From the NCBI GenBank assembly GCA_026686845.1, contig JAIVEN010000014.1, positions 28,356,001-28,420,000 of the forward strand: a stretch of DNA of 64,000 nt, written 5' to 3'. Of this stretch, positions 10,705 to 21,395 are shown piece by piece (within the stretch, counting starts at the first letter, position 1; the number at the start of each line of letters is the position of its first letter). The position numbers were made by a program, and so were the translations under genes. The DNA comes from Adenanthera pavonina. Taxonomy: Eukaryota; Streptophyta; Magnoliopsida; Fabales; Fabaceae. Under the pieces are notes generated by a model that worked only from the letters and a program-made list of their open reading frames with translations, was not told the DNA's origin and searched no databases.

Positions 10705-13700
10705 TCATATCCTACGAATACCAAGTGGTTTTACATGATTAACATATATATCTCTAGGTATTGGCTTGGTAAAGGGATCAACAATCATTTAACGTGTAGG
10801 AATATGGCAAATTGTAACACTTTTCTGTGCTATGGCATCTCTTACAAAATTATACTTGGTGTCTATGTGCTTTATCTTACTATGATACTTGGGATCTTTA
10901 GTGTAGGTAATGGCAGCCTCACTATCACAGTTTATCAAAATTGGATCCAATTTATCACCAATGATCCCTAAGTGTTTTATGAATCTTTTCAACCATACTG
11001 CTTCTTGTACTACTGCAAAACATGCAACGAACTCTGCTTCCATGGTAGACAAAGCAATACAAGTCTGTTTCTTGCTACACCAAGATATAGCTCCATTGTT
11101 TAGCAGAAAAACATATCCAGAAGTCGATTTGCGCTCATCTAGATCTCCTCCCCAATCTGCATCAGAGTATCCTACCAAGCGTAAATCGCTTCCTTGATAA
11201 CATAGGGCTTAATCTGCTGTGCCTTGCAAATATCTCAGGATTCTCTTCACAGCTTTCCAATGTTTCAGTCCAGGGTTTGACTGGTACCTACTGACTAAAC
11301 CAACTGCATAACATATGTCTGGTCTCGTACACATCATGGCATACATTAAACTACCAACTGCACTGGAATAAGGGACTCTTTCCATCATCTTTTCATACTC
11401 AGTCTGAGGACACATATCTTGGCTCAGATTTTCTCCTCTTGAAATAGGGCTATCCATAGGTTTACAACTTTTCATGTTGAATTGCTCAAGAATTTTCTCA
11501 ATGTAATTTTTCTGAGAAAAGTATATTAATTTTCTTGGGCAATCTCTATAGATCTTAACTCCTAGCATATAATCAGCTTCACCCATGTCTTTCATTTCAA
11601 AATTCGAAGATAGCCATTTTTTTATAGCTATAATCGATTTTAGACTATTTCCGACTAATAGTATATCATTCACATAAAGGGATAATATCACAAGATTCTT
11701 TTCAAAATTCTTGATGTATACATAGTGGTCCTCGTCGATCATCTAGAAATCATACGAGGTTATAGCTTGGTGAAACTTCAAATACCACTGTCTGGATGAT
11801 TGTTTAAGTCCATAAATGGACCTTTTTAACTTGCAGACTTTATTCTCTTTCCCTTTCTCAATTAAACCTAATGGCTATTGCATATAGATTTCTTCATCCA
11901 GTTCACCATTTAAAAATGTGGTCTTTACATCCATCTGATGTAATTCTAGATTTAAATTTGCTACTATTGCCAGAATTAGTCTTATGGAGTTAAAACGCAC
12001 AGCAGGTTAAAATGTATCTTCATAATCTATACCTTCCTGCTGAGTATACCTTTTTGCCACTAATCGAGCCTTGTATCGTTCAATTGATCCATCTGCATTT
12101 CTCTTAATTTTGAGAATCCATTTATTCCCAATTGCCTTATGTACAGATGGAAGATTGACCAAATCCCAAACTTGGTTTATCCTCATTGAATTCATTTCCT
12201 CTTCCATTGCTTTCTTCCATTCATCACTAGCAGGGCATGATAAAGCCTCATGTATTGAATTAGACTCATCATAATCTTGTGGGGTAACTATAAGTGCAGT
12301 TCCTTCTATTGGGAAACATCTCTTTGGTATACTTTCTCTGTTACTTCTCCGCAATGGGATCTCTTGTAAGTTATTCTGTTCTTGAACAAAATCTTGTACT
12401 TGTCCTTGTGAGCTCCCACTCGAATTAAGAGGTTGAGGTATATAAATTGTTCCTCATTTTCTTCATGTATGTCATAAAGAAATACAGTACGATCTACCTC
12501 ACCCCTGCTAGGAAATTCATTTTCTAGAAATGTTGCATCTCTAGATTCTATTTCAGTGACACTTCCATCCTGGTTTTCTCCAATGAAAACGTAACCCTTA
12601 GATTGTTCAGAGTATCCAATAAAGATACATTTCTTCCCTCTTGGACCTATTTTTCCATATTTGTAGGAAGTATCATGGACATAAGCTGCCAACCCCCAGG
12701 GTTTTAAAATATTTAAATCTGGCTTACGATTTGTCTATAGCTCATAGGGTGTTGATGTGACCGATTTTGAAGGCACACGGTTAAGTATGAAGGCTGTTGT
12801 TAAAATTGCATCTCCCTAATACGAAATGGGTAGATTGGCTTGTGCCATCATAGACCTAACCATATATAGTAATGTTCTATTTCTTCTTTTGGCTACACCA
12901 TTTTGTTGTGGGGTGCCAGGGATTGTAAGTTGCCTTACTATTCCCTTTTTTTCACAGAGCTTTTTGAATTGATCCGATAAATATTCACGTCCACGATTAG
13001 TTCTTAATGCTTTGATTTTCTTGTCCATTTGATTTTCAGCTAAGTTCATGTATAGTCTAAAACATTCTAGTGCTTCAGATTTATATGACATCAAATAGAC
13101 ATAACCAAATCGCAAGTAATCATCAATGAATGTGATGAAATAAACAACTCCATGTTTTGCCCTGACACTCATAGGACCATAAACATCTGAATGGATTAAT
13201 TGCAATGGAGTTTCTACCCTAGTTCCAGTTCCAAATGGTTTTCTAGTTGCTTTACCAGCCAGGCAATGTTCACACAAGGACATTTCCATTTTAACAATTT
13301 CACCTAGCAGTCCTTCTTTAGCTAGTTTAATCATTCTATTTTGATTAATATGTCCTAGTCTAGCATGCCAAGCATTCATATCAACATTTGAATTGGAAGA
13401 AGTTGCAAAGCAATCATGCATATAAAATACGTCAACAATGTCCATAACAAAGAACTTCTTTGAAAGAAAAGCTGAACCATAAAAGGTTGTCCTTAATGAA
13501 ATGTCTGCTACTTTATCATGAAAATTTACATTAAACCCATATATTAATAAGCAGGAAATAGAAACTAAGTTCCGTCGGATGTCAGGTGCATGGAGTACAT
13601 CATAGACGATTAAGGTTTTTCCACCTCGCAAAGTTAATTTGCAGGTTCCTATGCCTTTCACCTCAATTATCACGTTGTTACCAACATAAAGCCACTTGCT

Positions 13701-14708
13701 TTGATTCGGGAACCGATGGTACTCTGTAAAGGATCCTCAATCCCTGCTCACGTGGTCTGTGGAGCCTGAGTTAATTATCCAAGAAGAAGAAATAGTTTCT
13801 ATTAAAAAAATAGTACTTGAAACATAAGACATATGTGAATTAACATAATTCACTAATACCTTTTAACGTTCATTTTGCTCAGGGCAATCCCTTGCAAAAT
13901 GACCCATTTTCAGGCAGGAATAGCACTTAACCTTACTCAGGTTAGTCTTCTTCTTCTTTCCACCTTTCTTCCCTCTTTTCTTGAAATGTTTATTTCCCTT
14001 TTTAAATTTCGGGCCATTCTTCTTACCCTTTCTTTGATATTTCTTGCCCTTTTTGAAATTAGGCTTATGGTTAGAAGTTCCTGCTTTTTTAGTCAGATAG
14101 GCTTGTCTAGATGCTCTGTAGGCCTCTAGACGTTCATCTTCAAGCTCCAGGTGTTTTGCCACATCACTAAAAGTGTTTATATTCTCATTATGGGTTAAGT
14201 TGACTTTCATGTGTTCCTAACTTGAAGGGAGTGACCTTATAACAGCCTGGATCTGTTGTTCATCAGACAATTCATGCCTAGCTTCCTTCTGTTCTCTGAT
14301 CATGCTGGCCATCTCTCATACATACTGTTTCATAGGAGTATGAGGCCTTAACTTATAAGTATCAAACTTAGTTGTCAGCCTTCTTAGTTTGATGGTAGAG
14401 GTACCTCCAAACTTATCCTTTAATGCCGTCCACATGGCTTGTGCAGTTGAATATTTCTCATACTCACACATTAAGTCATTGGCCTTAGTGCCCAGCATAG
14501 TAATACGTGCTATGCTGTTCTTTCTTTTCCAAGCCATGTTGACCTCTTGGTCTCTCCTATTTTGGGCTGTATTGCCGGCTTCTGGTTGTGTCATGACTAT
14601 AGTCAGTGGCTCTATAGCATCTTGTTCTTCCAATATACATGAAACCTTTCAGTGCCAGATGTTTCACTTATCCCCATTTAGTTTATCTTCCTTATTCAGC
14701 TCAGCCAT
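10705..14708 (-). pseudogene. Copia gag-pol polyprotein pseudogene
   Basis: The ATG is at 14708 and the terminal TGA at 10705-10707. One reading frame runs gag to integrase, with one frameshift near 12450. Gag has a UBN2-type core and a lysine-rich tail with zinc knuckle CYSCLKMGHFARDC near 13890. In-frame stops in gag lie at 14664, 14649, 14316, 14217 and 13863; more follow in the protease, integrase (about 12816, 12736) and reverse transcriptase (about 12007, 11876, 11745), and around 11209 and 10789. Most fit CGA/CAG/TGG converted to stops. Active sites are also hit: protease DSG reads NSG (13770-13772); the integrase second Asp reads Asn in TNRGREY (12996-12998) and its Glu reads Lys in NGVAKRRN (12888-12890); reverse transcriptase YVDD reads YVND (11668-11670). 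Integrase HHCC and the RNase H motifs (SDADWGGD, MEAEF) are still visible. Confidence 0.93.
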
Positions 14709-15092
14709 TATACTCTTGGTTGTCCTCCTCAAATCAGTTACTAAACTATCCCACATAAAGGACTTCTATTATTGAGCTGAACTAAAGAATATATCAATAA
14801 AATGTACATGTAGCACAGTACAATATACAATGTCATATACTTGTATTATTTCTTATTAGAACAATAATAATTTCATTAGTTCCATGATCAGGAGACCACA
14901 AGTGTATCTCCCATCACACGAATGCTAGCGTTATCATTATTTTCCATTAAAAATTTAATACAAGTACTAGAATAATTAACTTAAAAAAATCATATTTTAA
15001 GAGCTCCCACTCAAATAAAGCATATATAAAAAAATATTAAATCCATACAAGAACATAGTCATTGTACAAAAAAAATTAAAAAAATACATAAA

Positions 15093-15612
15093 TTAAACAA
15101 GAAAATAGAAATTAATAATTTTCCTTTTAAGAATGCGATTCAATATTTTCATAGCTCTATTAATCGCATCGACCCAGGTGTAATCTGAATATTTCGTGTT
15201 TTGTGTATTCAGATTTTCTCTTAACTTAATAATGACGTTCATGAAGAACTCAGCATCTTCCATATTCACCATAAAGTGTGAATACTTTGCAAGAATTGGA
15301 TACAAGTCTTTTAAATGTTTTATTTTTATTGCATCCCTATTTGCTATGTCTTGTGCTACAGAGTGGGTAAGGGGTTGATCTACTTCTTGATCTTCAATTT
15401 TAGGTTCTTTAAAAATAATTTCATCTTCTTTTGACCCATTTGGATCTGTATACACTTCTTGAAGTTCCTCAGGATTTTCTTCTCCTTCTAGAAACTCCTC
15501 ATTAGGATCTTCATCAAAAAAATTCACCATCTGGAATAAGTTCTTCCAAATACTCATAACTTGGAGAACCATATCTAACTATTTCAGTGCTTTCAGAATT
15601 CTCTTGCTTCAT
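15093..15612 (-). pseudogene. Uncharacterised acidic ORF upstream of gag, one frameshift
   Basis: On the minus strand an ATG at 15612 opens a frame starting MKQENSESTEIV. It shifts into the long frame (down to 15093) at a run of seven T (plus-strand A run 15516-15522). Removing one base would join the two parts into roughly 170 codons, so I read this as one ancestral ORF with a slippage insertion. The N-terminal half is strongly acidic (runs such as EEFLEGEENPEELQ). The C-terminal half is mixed-charge and looks helical, ending in a basic stretch NRILKRK. There are no Cys/His zinc motifs, no membrane segment and no retroviral domain. It is in the same orientation as gag and lies between the primer-binding site and gag. 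It could be an element-encoded accessory protein or a captured host fragment. I do not recognise it. Confidence 0.5.
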
Positions 15613-16790
15613 TATTTTTTTACCTTCAATAAAATAGTAGGAATTATTAAAATAATTTTTTTAATTAAAAAAATGTACTGAAATAGCTTTAAACAGATCC
15701 AAAATTATCTCAAAACTAGGCAAATAGTATATCAAATTGAAGATCTCGAATTTAGGAATTTTTAGAAGCAAACCATGGCAAAAAATAACCTTGCACGTGC
15801 CCCCACGTGCCCAGAGAAGTCCAGACTACAAAAAAAATGGAAAAAAATTTAGTCCATGCTCGAGGGAGGCGCGTGAACTCCACGCGCCATCGTATGTGGT
15901 GATTTCGATCACATGAGCCAGCCAGACATCTTCCAGGCGTCGTTAGCATTCCCAACCCCTTTTTTTTTTGTTTATGGGCCCAATGTCTCGGCCAAAAAAA
16001 TTTTTTTAATTTAATTTTTTTTAATAGGGCCGAAGGATGCCGGCCCAAAAAAAATTATTTGTTTTTGTTTTTTTTTTTTGGTTTTTTTTCATTGAATTGA
16101 GCTGCTGTGGCCCAAAAAAAATTTTTTTTTATACGCAGCCCATTGTCAGTTTTGGTTTTTCTTTAAGGCAAAACGACGTGTTGTTTTGGCGTTTCGCCAA
16201 AACAATGCGTCGCAGAGGTCATCCCTGACCTCCTGCCAGGTCAACCCCACCCGATAGCGGACCCGCGAACCTGCCACCAATTTTCGCCATTTTCTCCTTC
16301 GTCCGGCGTCCATTTGAGGCGATTTTGGTGTTGTTTTTCTCTTCTCGACATCCTCTACATGATAGTGGCCTCCGATTGTCCAAAAAATTGTGATTTCAAT
16401 AAACCCAATTTTTTGAATTTCTTACGCAGATTGAAACTTTTTTCAGCACTATCTCTTTAATCCAGTGTTCATTTTAACGCGATTTTAGTAGCCTTTTTCT
16501 CATCTCTTTATTCTCTACACGATGGTGTATTTATTTTCTATGAAGGGCTTATTTTTTCAGTACTCCAAAAAACTGTACCGTGTATAAATTTTTTTTTTTA
16601 ATTTTGAGATTCCCTATACTAAATCCTATTTGCATATCTTATGAGTATAAACAGTATACAAAATTATACAAAAAAAAACATAAGAGAGATATATACCGTA
16701 TGCAAATTATGGAACTCAGAGAAAACAATTTCTAATTATCAAGTGAAAAATTTGCAGCGGATATAGATTTTCCCTGAATCTAAACTTATT

Positions 16791-16802
16791 CCCTGATACC
16801 AA
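16791..16802 (-). other. Primer-binding site of the Copia element
   Basis: The minus strand reads TTGGTATCAGGG directly after the 5' LTR end. TGGTATCAG matches the site complementary to the 3' end of plant initiator tRNA-Met. The next bases deviate from the usual AGC. Confidence 0.85.
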
Positions 16803-17214
16803 TAAAAGAATAAAAGGTAGGGAAGACATATAAACCGATTGAGAAAGTATTCTTCCACACAAAGAGGATGAAGAATTACAAGCGGTAGAAACAAATTCAC
16901 TTGGAGTTTGTTTACTGGTTCACCGTAGATACACTCGGGAAGGAAAATTGAGAGGAAGAGAGTGAAAGCCTTTTTTCTCAGAGAGGAAGAGAGAGAGAGA
17001 TTCCCCGAGAGAATTCACCAAAGGTTACGCCTCGGGATCAGAGAGTCTCTTTGGAAAAAAAACTGAAAGTGCGTTGTGTGGGAACGGTTAACATTTAACC
17101 GTTCCCTCCCTCTCTTATTAAATTAATATTAAATAAAATACTTTTATTATATTTTGGGTTTGGGCCCTTATGTTTGGGCCCTCAATTTCCACCCATCAAG
17201 GGTGTAATCCAACA
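16803..17214 (-). repeat. 5' LTR of the Copia element
   Basis: 412 bp, near-identical in layout to 9125-9568. Relative to the 3' LTR it has lost about 45 bp between GAAAAAAA-CTGAAA and GTGCGTTG, and gained 14 bp by duplication of TTTGGGCCCT with a short spacer (near 17157-17180). The outer end abuts the GTTAA TSD at 17215. Confidence 0.93.
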
Positions 17215-17219
17215 GTTAA

Positions 17220-17877
17220 AAATAAAATTAAGAAAACATTGTTTAAGAAAATACAATTTAAATCGCATTTCTTTTTTTCTACCAATAATTTTAATCCCAT
17301 CTCTAAGAGCTATAATTTTAAATTAAAACACTATCTTTGAATCATAAAGATGAACGCGCTTTTCTTTCTTTCATTCATTTTTATCATTAAATAGTTCATT
17401 TTGTTCGCTAGGTAATCTCCTTCAATTCCTGCAAATAACAAAGTGAATAACTTGTTTTCTCAATTAATAAACATAAATTCTATGGATCAATTTTTGTAGT
17501 GTAAGAAATAAACTACAACAACTTCACTGTTGTTTCATTAGTTGAAAAACCCAAGGGAAATGATAGCTTTGTGCATGAAACTTTCCCTAGCAATAACAAC
17601 AATAACAACATAGCCTAATCCCACTAAATGAGCTTGGTTTATATAAAATATCATAACACCACATTAGATTCTATAAAAAATTAACTCTTCAGAAATATTG
17701 AGACCTTCCGAAGCATTAAAGAAAAACTTAAGCTCTTATATATTTATATATATATGTTTATGAGAACAACATATAGCAGCACAAAGCTATAAGCAATATA
17801 TACAGATCAAACACCTAACTTTTTAAGGAAGAGTAAAGTTTATAATCTACATCATCATGTTTGATCTAAGTAATCCT
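17220..17877. other. Spacer; possible RTE/SINE tail motif
   Basis: No gene is visible. At 17587-17640 the sequence AACAACAATAACAACATAGCCTAATCCCACTAAATG resembles, as a diverged copy, a motif (AAC repeats, then GCCTT-TCCCACTA) frequent at the 3' ends of plant non-LTR repeats. The identification is weak and from memory. The remainder is AT-rich. Confidence 0.3.
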
Positions 17878-18715
17878 CTATCTAGCTTCTGTCTGAGTAA
17901 TAGATATTTCATTGACAGAAGAAGTAGGTAGATTGCCAGAACATTCTCCTCTAACTAAGGCAGTTCTTAAAAGGAAACCAAGTTCTTTAGGTTGAAGCAA
18001 GGCACCTTCACTATTCAACATGATAACACAGATGACATGCTTGGCCTATCATTGGGATGGTGTTGCATGCAAAGAAGATCGATATGGATGCATTGCATTA
18101 CTTCTAATACAATACAAGACTCTTCCAAGCGTGCATCCATCAGTTTCAATGGGTTTACCTCCTTCCACAACATCCATGCCTACAACAATTTGAATTATCA
18201 ATCAATCACATTTTGTTGAAACTGAACTTAGAGTTGCTATGTATTCCTTATTCACATGCCCAATAAGATTGACTTTGGTCTACATCATAAGATAGCCCTT
18301 TGTTTCTCATTCCACTCACTATCTCCAAAATAATATTCCATTACTAAATACATCTGATTTGGTGGAGTATAGCCCATCAAAAGCATATTCAAGTGTCATA
18401 TAAGCACTGAAAGAAGTCACAAATGAGAAATTGTCCTTTTTTAATTTATAATTGTAGGAATATAATTAAACATAGTATTAAGGGATACTCACTAAGTATC
18501 GGCCACTCTATTTGTATTTTGTTGTCTTTTATCTCCTTCAAAGATTCTTGCTAAGCCAAAATTAGAAAATTTTGCGTTCAATTCATTGTCCAAAAATATA
18601 TTACTTACAGTAAGATTTCTACGGATGATCATCAATCTGGAATCATAATGAAGATATTACAATCCTCTAGCAATTCCATATATGTGAAATCACTTAGGCC
18701 AATATAAAAGTTTAC
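17878..18715 (-). pseudogene. S-domain (G-type lectin) receptor-like kinase, 3' fragment
   Basis: Minus strand, stop TAG at 17878-17880. The fragment holds the C-lobe of a Ser/Thr kinase: the GIARG-YLH helix, a catalytic loop reading IIRRNL where the family has IIHRDL, and the DFG motif reading NFG. Then come the ACTIVATION-segment motif TNRVADT and, across an intron, YAYMTLEYAFDGLYSTKSDV where the family has GYMSPEYAMDG. The C-terminal tail ends NEISITQTEAR, a hallmark of this family. Two introns keep GT...AG ends: 18407-18492 and 18180-18255. Defects: TGA and TAA in the first block, a one-base deletion after the STKSDVF motif near 18315, and a one-base frameshift near 18050 in the DRPSMSSV region. 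The lectin, S-locus, PAN, membrane and N-lobe parts are missing. Homology stops near 18715, where CACTA-like repeats begin. Catalytically dead and truncated. Confidence 0.88.
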
Positions 18716-18719
18716 TTTG

Positions 18720-19200
18720 AACTTCTACTTGGCAGTTATTTTGGCTTTTATTAGTAGTTATAAACCGCCAAGTATACCAATGCCCTGAAACTTTTGTTGG
18801 TGGTTGTAAACAGTGAAGAAAAGTTTACATTCGTTGGTGGTTATATAACAAAACCGCTAAGAAAAAATCATTTTCCATTTAAAATAATTTTTTAATTTTT
18901 TCCACTTTCATTAGCGGTTATATTATACAACCGCAACGAAAATATATTTATTTTTATTTTAACTTAATTTTTTTATTTGAATGTTTAATTTTCATTGGCG
19001 GTTTTTAACTAACCACCAACTAAAATATTTATAATTTTTATCTATTTTAATCTTCGTTGGCGGTTATACAAAATAACCCAACAAAAGATACTTAAGAAGA
19101 TATTTTAACCTAAATTTTTAATTATAGGTAATACCCACCAATGAAAGTATTTAATTTTTTTATAAGTAATAATCACCAATGAAAGTATTTAATTTTTTTT
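18720..19200. repeat. CACTA subterminal repeat cluster
   Basis: Repeated short units GTTGGCGGTTATA / TATAACCGCCAA and diverged variants (CTTGGCAGTTATT, GTTGGTGGTTGTAA) occur in both orientations, separated by AT-rich filler. This is the arrangement bound by transposase in plant CACTA elements. The terminal CACTA itself is not legible at the left edge, so the end is eroded. Confidence 0.6.
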
Positions 19201-19728
19201 TCTTTATATTGTTTTTACAATCTTACTGACTTGCTTTAGTATAAATATGCAGAACTGAATACCCAAAACTAAAGAGTTGAAAGGCATCTAAAACCAAAGT
19301 TATCTAGAATTAACCAAAAGTTATATTATATCCAGCCTAATATCCAAAATATCTCAATTAAAATTTACAAAAAATAGTTATTTCCAATTGGCAAGAGCAA
19401 AAAATGATGTAACATGCCTAATTAACATTATCAAGTAACTAGATTTCCAGAAGTATTATACATATCAAGCCAATCTACAGCTTCTGCACTAATAACTAAT
19501 ATATATATGACCAAAAACTACATACCAAACTATCTACCATATATGATCACCAAGAAGAAAAAAAGCATGCATCTTCTAGCCTCTAGAAGTGATCATTCTA
19601 AGCTTCTTCCTTTGTACTACCTTCAACATGACATATTTTAAACCCATAGGCTATCCAAAACATATTAGAACCACTAACTGAATGTAACTATATGATAGAA
19701 ACCTAAACCATAGCTGCAAAGTACAACC
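19201..19728. other. Non-coding interior of the CACTA element
   Basis: AT-rich sequence between the subterminal repeats and the solo LTR. No coding signal on either strand. Confidence 0.5.
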
Positions 19729-21349
19729 TGTTGAATCAAGTGTTTTTTATTATTCCAAACCAATCAACTAGAGCTTGGAAAGAAGATATCAAAGATGTAC
19801 AAACCAGCAAAAGATTAGATATAGGATTTCTTACTGTGTTTAAATTAAGTAAAAGACTTTGAACTTGCAAAAGAATATTTTAAAGATGTGATTTTACGAT
19901 AATTCATGAAATATTTGAAAAATACCCACTAACAGATGAACTTTGAAGTGTAAAAATTGATTTGCTGCTTTGGAAATTTGAACTTTGGCATCTGAAATTC
20001 GAACTTCAGAGTGAAAATATGTTAGTTAGAAATGAGGTTCCTTTGACAAACAAACTGTGATTTCAGAAATTCAAACTTTGAATTAAGTTTGATAAGAGCC
20101 CTCTCTGACAGACAAACTTTGGCTTTTGAAAATTTGAATTTCGGGTAAAACACAAATAATGAAAAATGAAAAATTCGTCTAAGGATATGTCAAAGTTCAT
20201 CTGAAAGTAAAGTTTAAAAAGAGTTCTAACTTAGTCCTCTGACAGACGAAATTTGATTTTGGAAATTCGAACTTTGGAAATACAGCTTGAAAGTTTATTA
20301 TGATAATCTTTTAACATATGAATTTTAGTACTCAGAAATTTGAAATTTGAATTAAGTCTGATAAGAGCTCTTTCTGACAAACAAGCTTTGGCTTTTGAAA
20401 ATTCAAATTTCGAAAAGAAGAACTATTGTACCTTATTGAGCTGCTCACTAAAAGATGAACTTTGGGCACCAAAATTTGAACTTTGAAGGCACTGTAGCAA
20501 TATGGAACAACTGTTCATACTTACCATAAGTACTTTAAACTTAAAAATTCATATGTTCCAACATAGAAACATTTTTCAAAGATGAAAATTTAAACTTTGC
20601 TTTATAACAGACGAACTTTGAGATTTAACATTAAAGTCTTTAGGTTTTGGTCTCTGCGAAATTCATCTATTACCAAAATTCAAACTTTGAGTGTCAGACG
20701 CATTAAATACGGTTGGTGAAAGGATAGTTTTTCAGAATGACCATTAGGTAACGTCACTAACAGCTAGATCTTGTCTCTAACATATATTGAAGATAAAAAT
20801 CTATAAATAGAACTTCATTTGAAGATTTGGGTAATGATTTTACATTGTATATGCAGAAACTTTGCTAAATTCTTGAGTCAAAGTCTTATACTCTCACATA
20901 CTTCATATTCTGTACTTTAACTTTCATATACACTCTAAATTAGAGAGTTCAATCACTGTAATCAGTCTTATCTTCATCTAGAAGGAATATTTTCTTGTGA
21001 GGAAATTTCACAAGGGATTTGGGAAGCACTTAGCTAGAGTGCAAAGAGTGAGACTGTAAACTCTTATAACAGAGCATCAAATTGTACTGAGGCATTATAA
21101 GAAGCCCACTGAATTTTTGCAAGATAGTGGAAAATCTCAAATGGTAGCTTGAGGACTGGACGTAGGTCAAGATAAAGAGATTGAACTAAGATAAACATCT
21201 GTGTCTTCTCTTCCCTTATACTGTTTTTACTGGGTTATCCTTTTATACTCTGTTTTACTGTCACTCTTATTTTTATCACTCTCTTGACTTTTGTAGAAAA
21301 TATTAATCTTCCTAATTCACCCCCTCTTAGGAAGCCAGCATATCTAACA
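19729..21349 (+). mobile_element. Solo LTR, Sirevirus-like Copia family
   Basis: It starts TGTTGAATCAAGTG and ends ATATCTAACA, with a perfect 5-bp TSD CAACC (19724-19728 and 21350-21354). It is homologous along its length with the 5' LTR at 60939-62508, which is followed by a primer-binding site and a Sirevirus-like gag. That fixes both identity and orientation. It contains the family's dispersed motifs (AATTCGAA-type and CAGACGAACTTTG-type) and a TATA box at 20802-20809. No internal sequence remains, as expected after LTR-LTR recombination. It sits just past the last recognisable part of the CACTA second gene. Confidence 0.92.
20802..20809 (+). promoter_or_regulatory. TATA box of the solo LTR
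   Basis: TATAAATA in the context ATCTATAAATAGAACTTCAT, conserved in position and context in the LTRs at 26253, 41711 and 60939. It is the likely core promoter of the family, marking the U3/R region. Confidence 0.7.
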
Positions 21350-21395
21350 CAACCAAACAACTACAAATAACATTATAGAATGTGTTCACTTATAC

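Larger units (their letters stand above)
14709..16802 (-). other. 2.1-kb 5' leader of the Copia element
   Basis: This lies between the 5' LTR and gag. It contains the primer-binding site at 16791-16802, homopolymer-rich stretches (A/T runs near 15990-16130), a GC-richer part near 15850-16300, and an extra open frame (15093-15612) described separately. Leaders of this length are uncommon in small Copia elements. They are more like larger lineages, but I cannot assign a lineage from this alone. Confidence 0.7.
9125..17214 (-). mobile_element. Full-length decayed Copia LTR retrotransposon (8.1 kb)
   Basis: Two LTRs (9125-9568 and 16803-17214) in direct orientation bound an internal region coding on the minus strand. 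The 5-bp TSD GTTAA is perfect at 9120-9124 and 17215-17219. On the minus strand each LTR starts TGTTGGATTACACC and ends CTTTTA. A primer-binding site follows the 5' LTR (16791-16802) and a polypurine tract precedes the 3' LTR (9569-9578). The domain order gag, protease, integrase, reverse transcriptase, RNase H identifies Copia. The LTRs differ by many substitutions. The 5' LTR also lacks about 45 bp present in the 3' LTR and carries a 14-bp TTTGGGCCCT-type duplication, so insertion is old. It cannot be autonomous: the polyprotein has many stops and lost catalytic residues. The leader (2.1 kb) and trailer (1.1 kb) are unusually long. Confidence 0.95.
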
